Notes: a model not told the origin generated them from the sequence alone. DNA of 64,000 nucleotides from Campylobacter sp. 19-13652 (GCF_019702925.1 NZ_AP024713.1:558001-622000), one strand, 5' to 3'. Counted from the first letter of the stretch, positions 43,827 to 53,858 are shown. A program made the numbers and translations.

Positions 43827-45214
43827 AGCGCTTTATTATAGCCTTGCTGGCGTTAAATTTATTTGCTGGATTTTTGATAGCTTGCGATAATCCCACATGT
43901 TTTAGTGATGATGCAGATGAGCCTAAGAGCATTAGCGTAAGCACTCAAAATCACAGCCAAAGTGCGAATTTAAACCAAACCGAAGACCTATCTAAAAAGC
44001 AGTACCACAGCAAGAGCATGGCTGAGCTTTTTGATAGCTTTTATCGTACGACCGGGATTTATGCACTGTTTAACCCACGCTCTGGTGCGCTTGATGCAAA
44101 CGGGCATGTGATGAGTGAGTTTAACCAAAGTTGGGGCAGAGTGATTATGTTTGGGGTTTGCTTTTTGCTCTTTTATCTAGCGATTAAAAGGGGCTTTGAG
44201 CCGCTTTTACTTTTGCCTATCGGTTTTGGTGGGCTTTTGGCAAATATCCCTATCGCAGAAATTGCAGGACCAAATGGCTTTTTAGGCATTATTTATAATA
44301 GCGGCATTACAAACGGGCTTTTTCCGCTTATTATTTTTATGGGTGTTGGAGCTATGACTGATTTTGGGCCTTTGCTCGCAAATCCAAAAACAGCTCTGCT
44401 CGGTGGTGCGGCGCAGTTTGGAATTTTTGCCACGCTTATAGGTGCGCTTGCCCTATCTCAGTATACAAGTATTTTTAGCTTCTCCCTCCAAGATGCCGCA
44501 GCTATCGGCATAATAGGCGGAGCAGATGGGCCAACGGCTATATTTTTAGCAAGCCGCCTTGCGCCTGATTTGCTGGGTGCTATTGCGGTGGCAGCTTATT
44601 CGTATATGGCGCTAGTGCCGATTATTCAGCCTCCTATTATGAGGGCACTTACTACAAAGGCAGAACGCCAGATAAAAATGGTGCAACTTCGCACAGTAAG
44701 CAAGGCGGAAAAGATACTATTTCCTATTACTATCCTTATGCTTTGTGCGCTTTTTTTACCTGATGCGACGCCGCTTATGGGTGCGCTTGCTTTTGGTAAT
44801 TTAGTGCGTGAAAGTGGCGTAGTAGCAAGACTTAGCGATACAATGCAAAATGCGCTTATAAATATAGTAACGATATTTTTAGGGCTTGCTGTTGGCTCAA
44901 AGCTAGCGGCTGAAAAGTTTTTAGTGCCAAATACCCTTGCTATTTTGCTTTTGGGGCTTATTGCCTTTTCTATCGGTACTGCGGCTGGGGTTTTAATGGC
45001 AAAGATTATGAATAAGCTTAGCAAACATAAGATAAATCCGCTAATTGGTGCAGCTGGTGTGTCTGCTGTACCTATGGCTGCGCGCGTGGTGAATAAAGAA
45101 GGTGTTAAGGAAGATTGCACTAATATTTTGCTTATGCACGCAATGGGGCCAAATGTGGCTGGAGTGATAGGCTCTGCTATCGCTGCTGGCGTGCTTTTAT
45201 CGATATTTAAATAA
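43823..45214 (+). CDS. oadB: Oxaloacetate decarboxylase beta subunit (Na+ pump)
   Basis: Membrane subunit that decarboxylates carboxybiotin and exports Na+. The 463 residues begin at a TTG (43823) overlapping the oadA stop, ribosome binding site GAGGATAAG. About 80 extra N-terminal residues precede the family core: a signal-like helix ([20 protein letters not shown]), then a polar Ser/Asn-rich stretch. The core shows the family markers [14 protein letters not shown] near 132, [16 protein letters not shown] near 173, [20 protein letters not shown] near 233 (with the ion-binding aspartate) and [19 protein letters not shown] near 410. The pckA ATG follows nine bases after the stop. Confidence 0.94.
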   Translation: MKRFIIALLALNLFAGFLIACDNPTCFSDDADEPKSISVSTQNHSQSANLNQTEDLSKKQYHSKSMAELFDSFYRTTGIYALFNPRSGALDANGHVMSEFNQSWGRVIMFGVCFLLFYLAIKRGFEPLLLLPIGFGGLLANIPIAEIAGPNGFLGIIYNSGITNGLFPLIIFMGVGAMTDFGPLLANPKTALLGGAAQFGIFATLIGALALSQYTSIFSFSLQDAAAIGIIGGADGPTAIFLASRLAPDLLGAIAVAAYSYMALVPIIQPPIMRALTTKAERQIKMVQLRTVSKAEKILFPITILMLCALFLPDATPLMGALAFGNLVRESGVVARLSDTMQNALINIVTIFLGLAVGSKLAAEKFLVPNTLAILLLGLIAFSIGTAAGVLMAKIMNKLSKHKINPLIGAAGVSAVPMAARVVNKEGVKEDCTNILLMHAMGPNVAGVIGSAIAAGVLLSIFK

Positions 45215-45223
45215 GGAAAATTT

Positions 45224-46801
45224 ATGATAAACGATATTGAAAAGCTTGGGCTTGAAAATACAAAACAGATTTTTCATAATCTAAGCTACGATGAGCTAAA
45301 GACCCATGAGATAGAAAATGGCGAGGGGCGACTAAGCGAAAATGGTACCTTTGTAGTAGATACTGGTGTTTTTACAGGCAGAAGCCCAAAGGATAAGTAT
45401 TTTGTCAAGCAAGCTCCAAGTGATAAATTTATAGCATGGGGAAAGATAAATCAGCCAATCACCGAGGAGCTATTTGAGAAGCTTTTAAAAAAGGCTAAAG
45501 CGCAATTAAGCGGCAAGGACATCTATGTCCAAGACGCATTTTGCGGAGCTAGTAAATCTAGCAGAAAATCGGTGCGCTTTGTTACTGAAGTGGCATGGCA
45601 GGCGCACTTTGTTAAGAATATGTTTATCCGCCCAACCAAGGCAGAGTTAGAGCAGTTTCACCCAGATTTTGTCGTTTATAATGCTTGCAAAACAAATAAT
45701 GAAAATTATAAAGAGGATGGATTAAATTCTGAGGTTTTTGTCATATTTAATATAGAAAAAAATGTCGCAGTCATCGGCGGTACGTGGTATGGCGGTGAGA
45801 TGAAAAAGGGCATATTTTCTATGATGAACTACTGGCTGCCACTTGAGGGTAAGATGAGTATGCACTGTAGTGCAAATGTCGGTAAAGACGGTGATGTGGC
45901 GCTATTTTTTGGGCTTTCTGGCACTGGTAAAACTACACTATCAACTGACGCTGCGCGCGCACTTATTGGCGATGATGAGCATGGCTGGGATGATCATGGC
46001 GTATTTAATTTTGAAGGCGGATGCTACGCTAAATGTATAAATCTTGACCCAAATAGCGAGCCTGAAATTTACGCTGCTATCCGCCCAAACGCTCTGCTTG
46101 AAAACGTTGTGCTAGATGAAAATGGCGTGGTTGATTATAAAGACGCAAGCAAAACGGAAAACACAAGGGTAAGCTATCCTATCGAGCATATCGCAAATCA
46201 CGAGCCAAGCTTGAGTGCAGGGCATCCTAAAAATATCATATTCCTTACCGCTGATGCTTTTGGCGTATTGCCACCAGTGGCAAAGCTGACTAAAGAGCAG
46301 GCTATGTATTATTTCCTAAGCGGCTACACCGCCAAAGTCGCTGGTACAGAGCGTGGTATCACGGAGCCTGTGGCGACCTTTTCAGCATGCTTTGGCGAGC
46401 CTTTTATGCCACTTCATCCTACCATTTACGCCAAGCTTTTGGGTGAGAAAATCGACAAACACGGAGTAAACGTCTATCTAGTAAATACTGGCTGGAGTGG
46501 CGGTGCGTATGGCGTGGGTAAGCGAATGAGTATAAAAGCGACTCGTGCTTGTATAAATGCCATACTTGACGGCAGTATCACTAAGTGCGAGTTTGAAAAC
46601 TTTGATAAATTTAATCTAGCCATACCAAAAGCGCTTGATGGCGTGGAGACTTCGCTATTAAATCCTATAAACACATGGGCGTCGCGTGATGAGTATATAG
46701 TAGCAAGAGATAAGCTAGCTGTTATGTTTGATGAAAATTTTAAGCGCTACTCTGATGTGCCAGCTGGCGTTGAATTTGCAAAGGCTGGACCTAGCATATA
46801 A
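45224..46801 (+). CDS. pckA: Phosphoenolpyruvate carboxykinase (ATP)
   Basis: Converts oxaloacetate and ATP to PEP, CO2 and ADP, the entry to gluconeogenesis for an organism feeding on amino acids and organic acids. The 525-residue length is standard. Motifs are [13 protein letters not shown] near 47, [17 protein letters not shown] near 187, the P-loop [14 protein letters not shown] near 232 (kinase-1a), [13 protein letters not shown] near 249 and [16 protein letters not shown] near 394. It shares oxaloacetate as substrate with the upstream decarboxylase genes and ends the cluster with a clear terminator. Confidence 0.97.
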   Translation: MINDIEKLGLENTKQIFHNLSYDELKTHEIENGEGRLSENGTFVVDTGVFTGRSPKDKYFVKQAPSDKFIAWGKINQPITEELFEKLLKKAKAQLSGKDIYVQDAFCGASKSSRKSVRFVTEVAWQAHFVKNMFIRPTKAELEQFHPDFVVYNACKTNNENYKEDGLNSEVFVIFNIEKNVAVIGGTWYGGEMKKGIFSMMNYWLPLEGKMSMHCSANVGKDGDVALFFGLSGTGKTTLSTDAARALIGDDEHGWDDHGVFNFEGGCYAKCINLDPNSEPEIYAAIRPNALLENVVLDENGVVDYKDASKTENTRVSYPIEHIANHEPSLSAGHPKNIIFLTADAFGVLPPVAKLTKEQAMYYFLSGYTAKVAGTERGITEPVATFSACFGEPFMPLHPTIYAKLLGEKIDKHGVNVYLVNTGWSGGAYGVGKRMSIKATRACINAILDGSITKCEFENFDKFNLAIPKALDGVETSLLNPINTWASRDEYIVARDKLAVMFDENFKRYSDVPAGVEFAKAGPSI

Positions 46802-46850
46802 TTTTTAAAGGCGGATTTAATAAGGCTCACTTTATAATCCGCTAACCCTG

Positions 46851-46876
46851 AGGGCTTTAGCTTTAAAGCCCTTTTT
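46851..46876 (+). terminator. Rho-independent terminator of the pckA end of the sodium cluster
   Basis: Perfect 9-bp inverted repeat AGGGCTTTA (46851-46859) and TAAAGCCCT (46864-46872), loop GCTT, followed by TTTT. A second, weaker pair (GCGGATT near 46811 with AATCCGC near 46836) lies just before it. Confidence 0.75.
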
Positions 46877-47046
46877 AAATTTTATGAGCTTATGGCAAAC
46901 ACAGAGCCTTATGTTTATAGATTTGTATTAAATTTATACTTGTATTTCTTTGTAAGTTTAAAAGACAATCCATGCGCCACGTTATTAGTGGACTTATTAA
47001 TCGCTTGTATCATTCTGCGACACTCACTCATATTTAGTCTGATTTT

Positions 47047-47083
47047 GCTTGTTTTAAATAAACTGCGACTTTGCCTTGTTTTG
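47047..47083 (-). repeat. 37-bp dispersed repeat, copy A (inverted)
   Basis: Read on the minus strand, this starts CAAAACAAGGCAAAG and ends AAAACAAGC. It matches copy B (47285-47321, plus strand) at 35 of 37 bases by eye, so A and B form a long inverted repeat with about 200 bases between. Confidence 0.8.
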
Positions 47084-47284
47084 CAAGATAATTCCATTTT
47101 GCTTATATATTTATCATCCTTCCATCGTAAGATGATAAGTTCGCTAATCTCCGGTTTGCTTCATGCCTTATCTAGAAGGCTTTGTCTTAAATTTGGCTTT
47201 ACAAGCTTCAATTAGCCATACAGTTGTTTACATACACTCCTATGTTGTTAGCAAAAGCATGGCTTCAATGAAAACGAAGTTTTA

Positions 47285-47321
47285 CAAAACAAGGCAAAGC
47301 CGCAGTTTCTTTAAAACAAGC
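47285..47321 (+). repeat. 37-bp dispersed repeat, copy B
   Basis: Starts CAAAACAAGGCAAAGCCGCA and ends TTAAAACAAGC. Nearly identical to copy A in inverse orientation, and followed 66 bases later by the more diverged direct copy C. Confidence 0.8.
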
Positions 47322-47350
47322 GTATGCGATTGGCGTAGTCGATGTTTATT

Positions 47351-47385
47351 CAAAACAAGGCAAAGTACAGTTTGTTAAAATAAGG
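47351..47385 (+). repeat. 37-bp dispersed repeat, copy C (diverged)
   Basis: Begins with the same 15 bases as copy B (CAAAACAAGGCAAAG), then ACAGTTTGTTAAAATAAG with about two bases missing and a few changes. Direct orientation relative to copy B. Confidence 0.65.
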
Positions 47386-48059
47386 TATATTCGTGGTTTT
47401 TAAATAAATTTTTATTTAAAAGAAGCTTGGTTTTCCATGCCACTTTGTAGCGCAAACCCACCCAGTCTAGACAAAGCTTGGCAAAACTGGATGTAAGTTA
47501 GTATATCAAGCGACACAGAATAGTTGGATTATTAGGTTTTTCTTGCCGATACTTCCTAGATTTTTATATTTAAAAAGCTCTTTAAAAGAATAGTATTATT
47601 TTAAATTGTAAAAATTTAAACCGTAACACAAGTTTAATAATAATTAGTATTATTACTATTGCTTTGCAGTGTTATCAAAATTTTTAGCACTTTTGTACAG
47701 TGGATTAGCGCAAAAATTGATGCTAACCTACTTTGTATACATGACTAGGGCTTGCCTTTAAATTTACAAAGCAATGCTATTGTTTAAAAGAGCCATTTAA
47801 AAATAGTATCGAAATTATTTTACTTTATGATGTTGGTAATTCTAAAAACTACTTGTTGTTGGGATTGTAATGCGGTTTAAATTTGTGATTAAAAATTTAT
47901 TTTATAGGTTTTAAAATATAAAATAGGGTAGTGGCTTAAATTTTTTATTAGTTATAAAAGCCAAGAATAAATTTAAAATAAAGGTCATTTTTTCATAGTA
48001 AAATTTGATATTTTTAGCCCTCGTTTATAAATTTATGCTAAATTTAAGGTATATTTTTA

Positions 48060-48065
48060 TATAAT
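48060..48065 (+). promoter_or_regulatory. -10 element for tRNA-Met
   Basis: TATAAT preceded by a T-rich run (ATATTTTTA) and 18 bases upstream of the mature tRNA, the usual Campylobacter sigma-70 arrangement. Confidence 0.6.
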
Positions 48066-48083
48066 CTCAACTTCAATTCAAAT

Positions 48084-48160
48084 GGGTTCATAGCTCAGTT
48101 GGTTAGAGCATCCGGCTCATAACCGGATGGTCCCAGGTTCGAGTCCTGGTGAACCCACCA
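48084..48160 (+). tRNA. tRNA-Met (CAT), elongator type
   Basis: Acceptor GGGTTCA pairs with TGAACCC, followed by A and encoded CCA. The anticodon stem TCCGG/CCGGA encloses loop CTCATAA with anticodon CAT. The paired first base and the lack of the GGG/CCC anticodon stem argue against initiator tRNA. A CAT anticodon could also belong to tRNA-Ile2 (lysidine-modified), which cannot be excluded by eye. Confidence 0.93.
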
Positions 48161-48792
48161 CAACATATATTCTCTCCATTTTTTAAAAAAATTATTTGTT
48201 GTAAATATTTTAAAAACTCCTAAAAATGATATTTCGAGCCTTTTGAGTTTTTTATTCTTTGTACTTCATTATTGTTCTTGCATATAGATAAAATTAAAAT
48301 TGGGGTATAAAGTTTAGTCTTTAATACTCAAATTATAGCTTTAAAGTGCAAAATTGGAAATTAATTTAAAAAGTTACATTGGGTGGCGCTAACAATCTTT
48401 ATCTTTTTTTTGCATACTCGGATAATGTCAAAGATGAAGGGTTTAAATTTTATGGATGCAATTAATCTATTTTATTTTTACGCTTATTAGAGCCTAGTCT
48501 AAGTGTAACCAGCACAAAATCACGCCAAAAAATGTAATTTATGAGTTTGTTGCTCACAAATAAGACTAAGTCGCTACTAGCACAAAAAGCTAAATCGTAT
48601 CTGCTTGCGCATATGTTTGGTGTTAAATATTTATTAACTAAATCACAGTCTAATCAATCATGCTCCCCTAAGGCTTATCAAGGCTAGTTGTGATATCCTT
48701 GAAAATGAATTTTTCCAGTATTCACAATATGCCTTAAACAAAGAGTGCGCAGGAGATAGAGTGTGTCAAATACGTTGGATATTTGGAATAAA
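48161..48792. other. Gene-free stretch between tRNA-Met and the CAP lipoprotein gene
   Basis: AT-rich, with no coding frame, RNA gene or repeat that I can support. A short A-rich and T-rich segment after the tRNA could serve as its terminator, but no clear hairpin is visible. Confidence 0.5.
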
Positions 48793-50103
48793 TTACCTTT
48801 GTCTTTTTCTAAGCGTGAGAAATAGCAAAATTATTGAGGCTAGTATGAGCGTGGCTGGGATTATTCCGTTTGGCTTAAAGCTGTCTTTGGAGCTGTCTAA
48901 AAGTACGATTTTAACGGTATAATCGTTTGCCTTTAGGTCTATGCTCTGACCTTTGACGCCGCTTAAACGCACGCTTAAAAGATTAGTATCTATCTTTTTT
49001 ATTTGCACCTTCGCTGTGCCGCTATATACATATTGGCTTAAGGTTTCGTTGCAATTTTTAGGCATGAAAAATATCTCATATTCTGTATTAGGTTGCACGC
49101 CTATAGCGTCGTTTTTGTCTATGACAAAGTACTGCTTTTGCGGAGTTTGTGTGCTAAAGTGCCAAATTTTTTGTAGTTTTTTGCCGTTTTGTTCGTAGGA
49201 CACCCTTGCCTCATATGCGCTATCAAATTCAAATGGCTTTAGCGAAAATAGGGCAAATTGATATGGGCTTAGCCGTTTATTTGGGTCGTTTTTGGAGGTT
49301 AAAAGCCTTGTGTTTTTTAGCTTTTTGCCGTCTTTAAAAATCTCAAAATCCAAAAGCCTCACCACCCCTAATGATTCATTAAATTCAACGCTTACAGGAG
49401 TGCTTAGTATCTTGCACTCTGGCATAGGGTCTGGATTTTCGCCGCTAAAATAGGGCTGAGCTGGCAAAGAATTTGGGTAGTAAACTATGTCTGTGTTATC
49501 GATTTTTAAGGCTTTATCAAAGTTATCCTTTGGGATTTTTGCTTTGGCATTTGCGCAGGCGTTTATGATATACTTTCCACTTTTTGGGCTAAAACTTTGA
49601 GCGCAAAGCTCCCCTATTTTTGAGTTTGACATATTAAATACAGTAGCGCTCATATTATCTGTGCTAGCAGTGGCAAAGCCGACCCTGTCAATCTCTTTAT
49701 TTGTAAAGCCAAACCTGTGATAGATCGCGCTCATTAGGGAGTCTACGTATAGGCTGGGATGCTTTTTGTAGGTGATATTTTCGCTTATTAAGGAGGTTTT
49801 AGCTCCAGCTTTTACCGCTCTTTTGCTAGGCGTGGTAGCATAAAAGTAGGGATTATTTTTATCCTCGTTATGCCCTGTAATGCCGTTTTTAACGCAGTAG
49901 TTTGCGTGTGCCAGGCTTGAGATACTTAGGCTTTTATCTAGCAAAAGCTGCGAAAGCCCTAGGTCTTTTCTTATTAAATTTAAATATCCTAAAATATCGC
50001 CCTTATCGATAAAGTTCTTTGGCTGCCTTGCCTGAGTTAGGTGCTCATCATCAGCGCAAGCTGATAGGAAAATCAGGACAAAGCTAAGCCAAAATAGCCT
50101 CAT
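48793..50103 (-). CDS. CAP/SCP-domain lipoprotein with C-terminal membrane helix
   Basis: A 436-residue protein with lipobox LSACAD (cysteine near residue 16). Residues ~30-175 form a CAP (SCP/PR1-like) domain: YLNLIRKDLGLSQLLLDKSL, SSLAHANYCVKNGITGHNED, SENITY and YHRFGFTNKEIDRVGFA. The middle (200-400) is beta-rich with no family that I recognise. The C-terminus is a transmembrane helix and basic tail (IIPATLILASIILLFLTLRKRQR), odd for a lipoprotein, as it gives a second membrane anchor. CAP domains in bacteria have varied or unknown roles. It overlaps ychF by one base and closes the long minus-strand run. Confidence 0.82.
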   Translation of the reverse strand: MRLFWLSFVLIFLSACADDEHLTQARQPKNFIDKGDILGYLNLIRKDLGLSQLLLDKSLSISSLAHANYCVKNGITGHNEDKNNPYFYATTPSKRAVKAGAKTSLISENITYKKHPSLYVDSLMSAIYHRFGFTNKEIDRVGFATASTDNMSATVFNMSNSKIGELCAQSFSPKSGKYIINACANAKAKIPKDNFDKALKIDNTDIVYYPNSLPAQPYFSGENPDPMPECKILSTPVSVEFNESLGVVRLLDFEIFKDGKKLKNTRLLTSKNDPNKRLSPYQFALFSLKPFEFDSAYEARVSYEQNGKKLQKIWHFSTQTPQKQYFVIDKNDAIGVQPNTEYEIFFMPKNCNETLSQYVYSGTAKVQIKKIDTNLLSVRLSGVKGQSIDLKANDYTVKIVLLDSSKDSFKPNGIIPATLILASIILLFLTLRKRQR

Positions 50104-51206
50104 TATACGTTAAATCTAAAGTGCATTACATCGCCATCTTTTACGATGTAGTCTTTGCCCTCAAGGCGCAACTTGCCTGCCTCTTTTGCTCCGCTTTCAC
50201 CACCACATGTGACAAAATCCTCATAGCTTATCACTTCCGCTTTGATAAATCCACGCTCAAAGTCATTGTGGATTACGCTTGCTGCCTTTGGTGCTTTCCA
50301 ACCAGCGGTTATAGTCCATGCACGTACCTCTACTACGCCAGCGGTAAAGTAGCTTATTAGGTTTAATTTGGCAAAGCTTGTTCTTATTATCTTATCAAGT
50401 CCGCTCTCGCTCACGCCTAGTCCGCTAAGAAGCTCAATTGCTTCCTCGTCGCTTAGTCCGACTAGCTCCTCCTCTATTTTAGCGCATATTTTTATGACTT
50501 CATGCCCTGACGTGGCAGCAAATTCTTTTAGCTTTTTTACGTATTCGTTATCCTCAGCTAACGCATCCTCATCGACATTTGCACCATATATGACCTCTTT
50601 TGCGGATAGTAGTCTTAGCTCGCGATTTAGGCTTATATACGCCTCATCATCTCGCCCACTAAAGCTGCTTGCTGGTGCGCCATCATCTAGGTGGGATAGT
50701 AGTGCTTTTGCTATTTCAAGCTGCTCTTTTGCGCCTTTTTGATTTGCCTTTGCCTCACGAGTTAACTTTTCTATTTTTTTATTTAGCTGCTCCATATCGG
50801 CTAGGATTAGCTCGGTTTGGATTATTTCTATGTCTCTTATTGGATCAACGCTGCCTTCTACGTGCGTGATATTGCCATCATCAAAGCAGCGTACGATGTG
50901 TAGTATTAGCTCTGTTTCTCGTATGTTTGAGAGGAATTTATTTCCTAGCCCCTCGCCATTGCTAGCTCCGCGCACAAGCCCAGCGATATCGACAAATTCG
51001 ATTGTAGAGTGCTGTATTTTATTCGGATTTACTATCTTTGCTAGTTCGTTTAATCTAGCGTCTGGGACTGGTACTATCGCTTTATTTGGCTCTATGGTAC
51101 AAAATGGATAGTTTGCGCTTTGTGCGTTTTGTGCTTTTGTTAGTGCATTAAAAGTTGTGGATTTGCCCACATTTGGAAGCCCTACTATGCCTACACTTAG
51201 TCCCAT
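50103..51206 (-). CDS. ychF: Redox-regulated ATPase YchF (Obg-like)
   Basis: P-loop ATPase of the OLA1/YchF family that binds ribosomes and is linked to stress response. The 367 residues show VGIVGLPNVGKSTTFNALTKAQ (G1), EFVDIAGLVRGASNGEGLGNKFL (G3) near 70, a coiled-coil insertion near 130-165 and a C-terminal TGS domain with YEDFVTCGGESGAKEAGKLRLEGK. It overlaps pepA upstream (51206) and the CAP gene downstream by one base each, so all are tightly coupled. Confidence 0.97.
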   Translation of the reverse strand: MGLSVGIVGLPNVGKSTTFNALTKAQNAQSANYPFCTIEPNKAIVPVPDARLNELAKIVNPNKIQHSTIEFVDIAGLVRGASNGEGLGNKFLSNIRETELILHIVRCFDDGNITHVEGSVDPIRDIEIIQTELILADMEQLNKKIEKLTREAKANQKGAKEQLEIAKALLSHLDDGAPASSFSGRDDEAYISLNRELRLLSAKEVIYGANVDEDALAEDNEYVKKLKEFAATSGHEVIKICAKIEEELVGLSDEEAIELLSGLGVSESGLDKIIRTSFAKLNLISYFTAGVVEVRAWTITAGWKAPKAASVIHNDFERGFIKAEVISYEDFVTCGGESGAKEAGKLRLEGKDYIVKDGDVMHFRFNV

Positions 51207-52657
51207 TATTTATCCTTGCCTATTGAATTTAAAAAGTAAAGACACGCCCTTACTCCAGCTCCACTTGCGCCCGCTTGATTATAACCCCATGGCTTTTCTA
51301 CATAGGCAGGTCCTGCTATGTCTAGGTGTAGCCAGCTGTCCTTATACTCGTCTTTTATAAATTTATCCAAAAATAGCCCAGCCGTTATCGCTCCGCCGTA
51401 TCTGCTACTAGCGGCGTTGCTTACGTCTGCTATTTGACTTTTTATTAGCTCTTTTAGATAGTCGTTAAACTCAAGCTCGCTATTTAGCTCTCCGCTTAGC
51501 TTTGATTTGTGTCTAAAGCTCTCTTTTAGCTCGGAGCTATTTCCCATTACACCAGTGGTGTACTCGCCAAGCCCCACCACGCAAGCCCCAGTTAGCGTGG
51601 CTAGGTCTATTAAAATATCAGGCTTTAAATCCTGTGCAAAGCTTAGACAATCAGCCAGCACTAGCCTGCCTTCAGCGTCGGTGTTTCGCACCTCAATGCT
51701 TACTCCAGCACGGCTTATTAGTACGTCATCTGGTTTATAGGCATTGCCGCCTATCATATTTTCAGTCGCGCCTATTATGCTATGAATTTCTAGCTTTAGC
51801 CCAAGCTCGCTCGCGGCTTTTATGATAGCCATTACAGCTGCGCCACCACTTTTATCAGCTTTCATCGTTAGCATATAATCAGCTGGTTTTAGGCTAAGTC
51901 CGCCGCTATCGTAAGTTAGTCCCTTACCTACAAAGACTATGCGCTTTTTGGCGTCTTTTGGAGTGTAGCTTAGATGGATTAGGCGAGGTGGATGTACGCT
52001 TGCACGGTTAACGGCTAAAAAGGCGTTCATACTCTCTTTTTGTAAAAATTTCTCGTCATAGACTTTGCATTTTATATTTTTGTCCGATTTTGCAAGCTCT
52101 AGTGCGTCTTGTTCAAATTTAAGCGGAGTGTAGACCTCTGGGATTTCGTTTACTATATCTTTGGCGAAATTTGTAGCATTTGCCATTATCTGTCCGTTTG
52201 TTATGCCGATTTTAGCTTTTTCTATTTCTAGTGTGTTTTCGTCAAAACTTTCAGAGCTTATTAGTACGCTTTCTAGCTTGCTTTGCTTTTTTTCTTTTTT
52301 GTATTTGTCAAATTTATAGCTAGCTAGGATAAAGCCTTCAACTAGTGCTTGGGTGCTAAATTTGGCACATTTTGTGATATAGCTTGCTACTTTTAGCGAT
52401 GAGACTTCGTAATCTTTTAGCGCGTTATACGCCTTTGCTGCACCTTGTCTAATAGTGTCTACTTCGGTATTTGCTATGCCTACATATAGTCTTTTTTGAC
52501 TTTGTAAAAATAGTACTCCCTCACCTTTAAATCCATAAAACTCAAACTCACATTTATCTTTTATAAATTTATGCTCTAAGTCCTTATTTACCACAAATAT
52601 AAGCTCAACATCTGCACCTATCTCTTTTAGAGGTCTTTCGATTAGTTCAAATTTCAT
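51206..52657 (-). CDS. pepA: Leucyl aminopeptidase (M17)
   Basis: Manganese/zinc aminopeptidase, 483 residues, cytoplasmic, releasing N-terminal amino acids. Catalytic core features are VFVGKGLTYDSGGLSLKPA near 242 (metal-binding Asp), MKADKSGGAAVMAII near 262 (active-site lysine/aspartate) and the M17 signature NTDAEGRLVLADCL near 337. The N-terminal domain is less conserved. It starts one base after dedA ends and overlaps ychF. In an amino-acid-using organism it helps peptide breakdown (inference). Confidence 0.96.
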   Translation of the reverse strand: MKFELIERPLKEIGADVELIFVVNKDLEHKFIKDKCEFEFYGFKGEGVLFLQSQKRLYVGIANTEVDTIRQGAAKAYNALKDYEVSSLKVASYITKCAKFSTQALVEGFILASYKFDKYKKEKKQSKLESVLISSESFDENTLEIEKAKIGITNGQIMANATNFAKDIVNEIPEVYTPLKFEQDALELAKSDKNIKCKVYDEKFLQKESMNAFLAVNRASVHPPRLIHLSYTPKDAKKRIVFVGKGLTYDSGGLSLKPADYMLTMKADKSGGAAVMAIIKAASELGLKLEIHSIIGATENMIGGNAYKPDDVLISRAGVSIEVRNTDAEGRLVLADCLSFAQDLKPDILIDLATLTGACVVGLGEYTTGVMGNSSELKESFRHKSKLSGELNSELEFNDYLKELIKSQIADVSNAASSRYGGAITAGLFLDKFIKDEYKDSWLHLDIAGPAYVEKPWGYNQAGASGAGVRACLYFLNSIGKDK

Positions 52658-53302
52658 CTATACTTTTCCTTTCTTTTTGTTTACTACTGAGTGTTCTATG
52701 CGCTTAATGGTGTATAAAAATCCAGCGACTATAAGCAGGATAACTGGTAGCGCAAGGTACCAGTGTTCCGCTATCATATCTATAATTGCGATGATGCTCT
52801 CTCCAAAATACCACGCCAAAATTATCGTTATTGCAGCCCATGCCCATGCTGAGAATAAATTTATAATTGCAAATTTTTTGGCGTTATAGCGGGTTATTCC
52901 TATGCTAATTGGGATTATTGTCCTAAAACCATACATGTATCTTTGTATAAATATCACAGGCCAACCAAGACGCTGAAGCAATAGGTGCGCTACGGCAAAT
53001 TTACGCCGCTGTTTTGAAAGGCGCTTGCCAATAAAACGCTTGCCATATCTACCTATGTAAAAATAAATTTGATCTCCACAAAATGCCCCAAGCCCAGCGA
53101 TAAAGGTAACCATGAAAAGATCAACATGTCCTATGTGAGCTAGTATCCCAGCTAGTATGAGGGCTAGCTCCCCCTCTAGTATACACCAAGCAAAGACAAT
53201 CGCATATGCTAAAAGTACGTGATTATTAAGAATGGCATTTACCAAAAACTCGATATTTGGGTGATTTGCCACCAGTGTGGTTAGTGCTGTGTCTGCTTGC
53301 AT
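52658..53302 (-). CDS. DedA family membrane protein
   Basis: A 214-residue DedA (SNARE-associated/VTT) protein, about five to six transmembrane segments. Hallmarks are AFVFAWCILEGELALILAGILAH-like FAWCILEGELALILAG near 38, the family arginine-rich segment FYIGRYGKRFIGKRLSKQRRKF near 81 and FIQRYMYGFRTIIPISIGI near 117. DedA proteins are implicated in lipid (undecaprenyl phosphate/PE) flipping and envelope stability. It overlaps the apt stop by one base and adjoins pepA. Confidence 0.92.
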   Translation of the reverse strand: MQADTALTTLVANHPNIEFLVNAILNNHVLLAYAIVFAWCILEGELALILAGILAHIGHVDLFMVTFIAGLGAFCGDQIYFYIGRYGKRFIGKRLSKQRRKFAVAHLLLQRLGWPVIFIQRYMYGFRTIIPISIGITRYNAKKFAIINLFSAWAWAAITIILAWYFGESIIAIIDMIAEHWYLALPVILLIVAGFLYTIKRIEHSVVNKKKGKV

Positions 53303-53850
53303 TAAATCTCCAAAACACTATAAACTGGCGATAGTTTGGTTAGATTTTCTGCGCCGCCAAGCTCTTTTAAATTTATTAAAAAGCAAGCTTCAATACACTC
53401 TGCACCAAGTTGTTTAATTAGCTCAACGCTTGCTTTTGCAGTGCCGCCAGTAGCTATTAAATCGTCTATTAAAAGCACCTTTGCGCCCTGCTTATTTTTA
53501 AAGGCATCCACGTGGATTTGTAGCTCATCGACGCCGTATTCTAGGCTATATTTTTGGCTTATTGTAGTGTATGGTAGCTTTTTGGGTTTGCGAATCGGTA
53601 CAAAGCCAACTCCAAGCCTAGCCGCAAGAGCCGCTCCAAATATAAATCCTCTACTTTCAATGCCAGCTATGTACTCTACGCCCAAGTTTTCATATCTGCT
53701 GGCTAAATGCTCGTTTAAAAACTTAAATGCCGCTGGGTCGTTTAAAAGGGTTGTTATATCTCTAAAGACTATTCCAGGTTTTGGAAAGTCTGGTATTTCT
53801 CTTATTGTGTTTAGTAGATATTCTTTTTCTTGTATTGTTAAATTTGTCAT
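53302..53850 (-). CDS. apt: Adenine phosphoribosyltransferase
   Basis: Salvages adenine with PRPP to AMP. The 182-residue protein shows [21 protein letters not shown] at the N-terminus, [21 protein letters not shown] near 57 and the PRPP loop [21 protein letters not shown] near 123. The ATG has AAGGATAAAAA upstream. It lies eight bases after the coiled-coil protein gene and overlaps dedA by one base. Confidence 0.97.
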   Translation of the reverse strand: MTNLTIQEKEYLLNTIREIPDFPKPGIVFRDITTLLNDPAAFKFLNEHLASRYENLGVEYIAGIESRGFIFGAALAARLGVGFVPIRKPKKLPYTTISQKYSLEYGVDELQIHVDAFKNKQGAKVLLIDDLIATGGTAKASVELIKQLGAECIEACFLINLKELGGAENLTKLSPVYSVLEI

Positions 53851-53858
53851 TTTTATCC

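Larger units (their letters stand above)
46877..48059. other. Gene-poor AT-rich stretch with repeats
   Basis: No credible gene. Frames present here (such as 46892-47215) have no recognisable domain and translate the repeat copies. The stretch holds the 37-bp repeat family described separately and otherwise very AT-rich DNA rich in AAATTT words. It ends in the tRNA-Met promoter. Confidence 0.6.

Noticed and set aside
46892-47378. Small genes in the stretch after pckA
   Set aside because: Frames have no domain, no ribosome binding site and mostly translate the 37-bp repeat copies (KTRQSRS in each).
47285-47385. CRISPR array
   Set aside because: Only two direct copies with unequal sequence and no evenly sized spacers; no cas gene is in the window.
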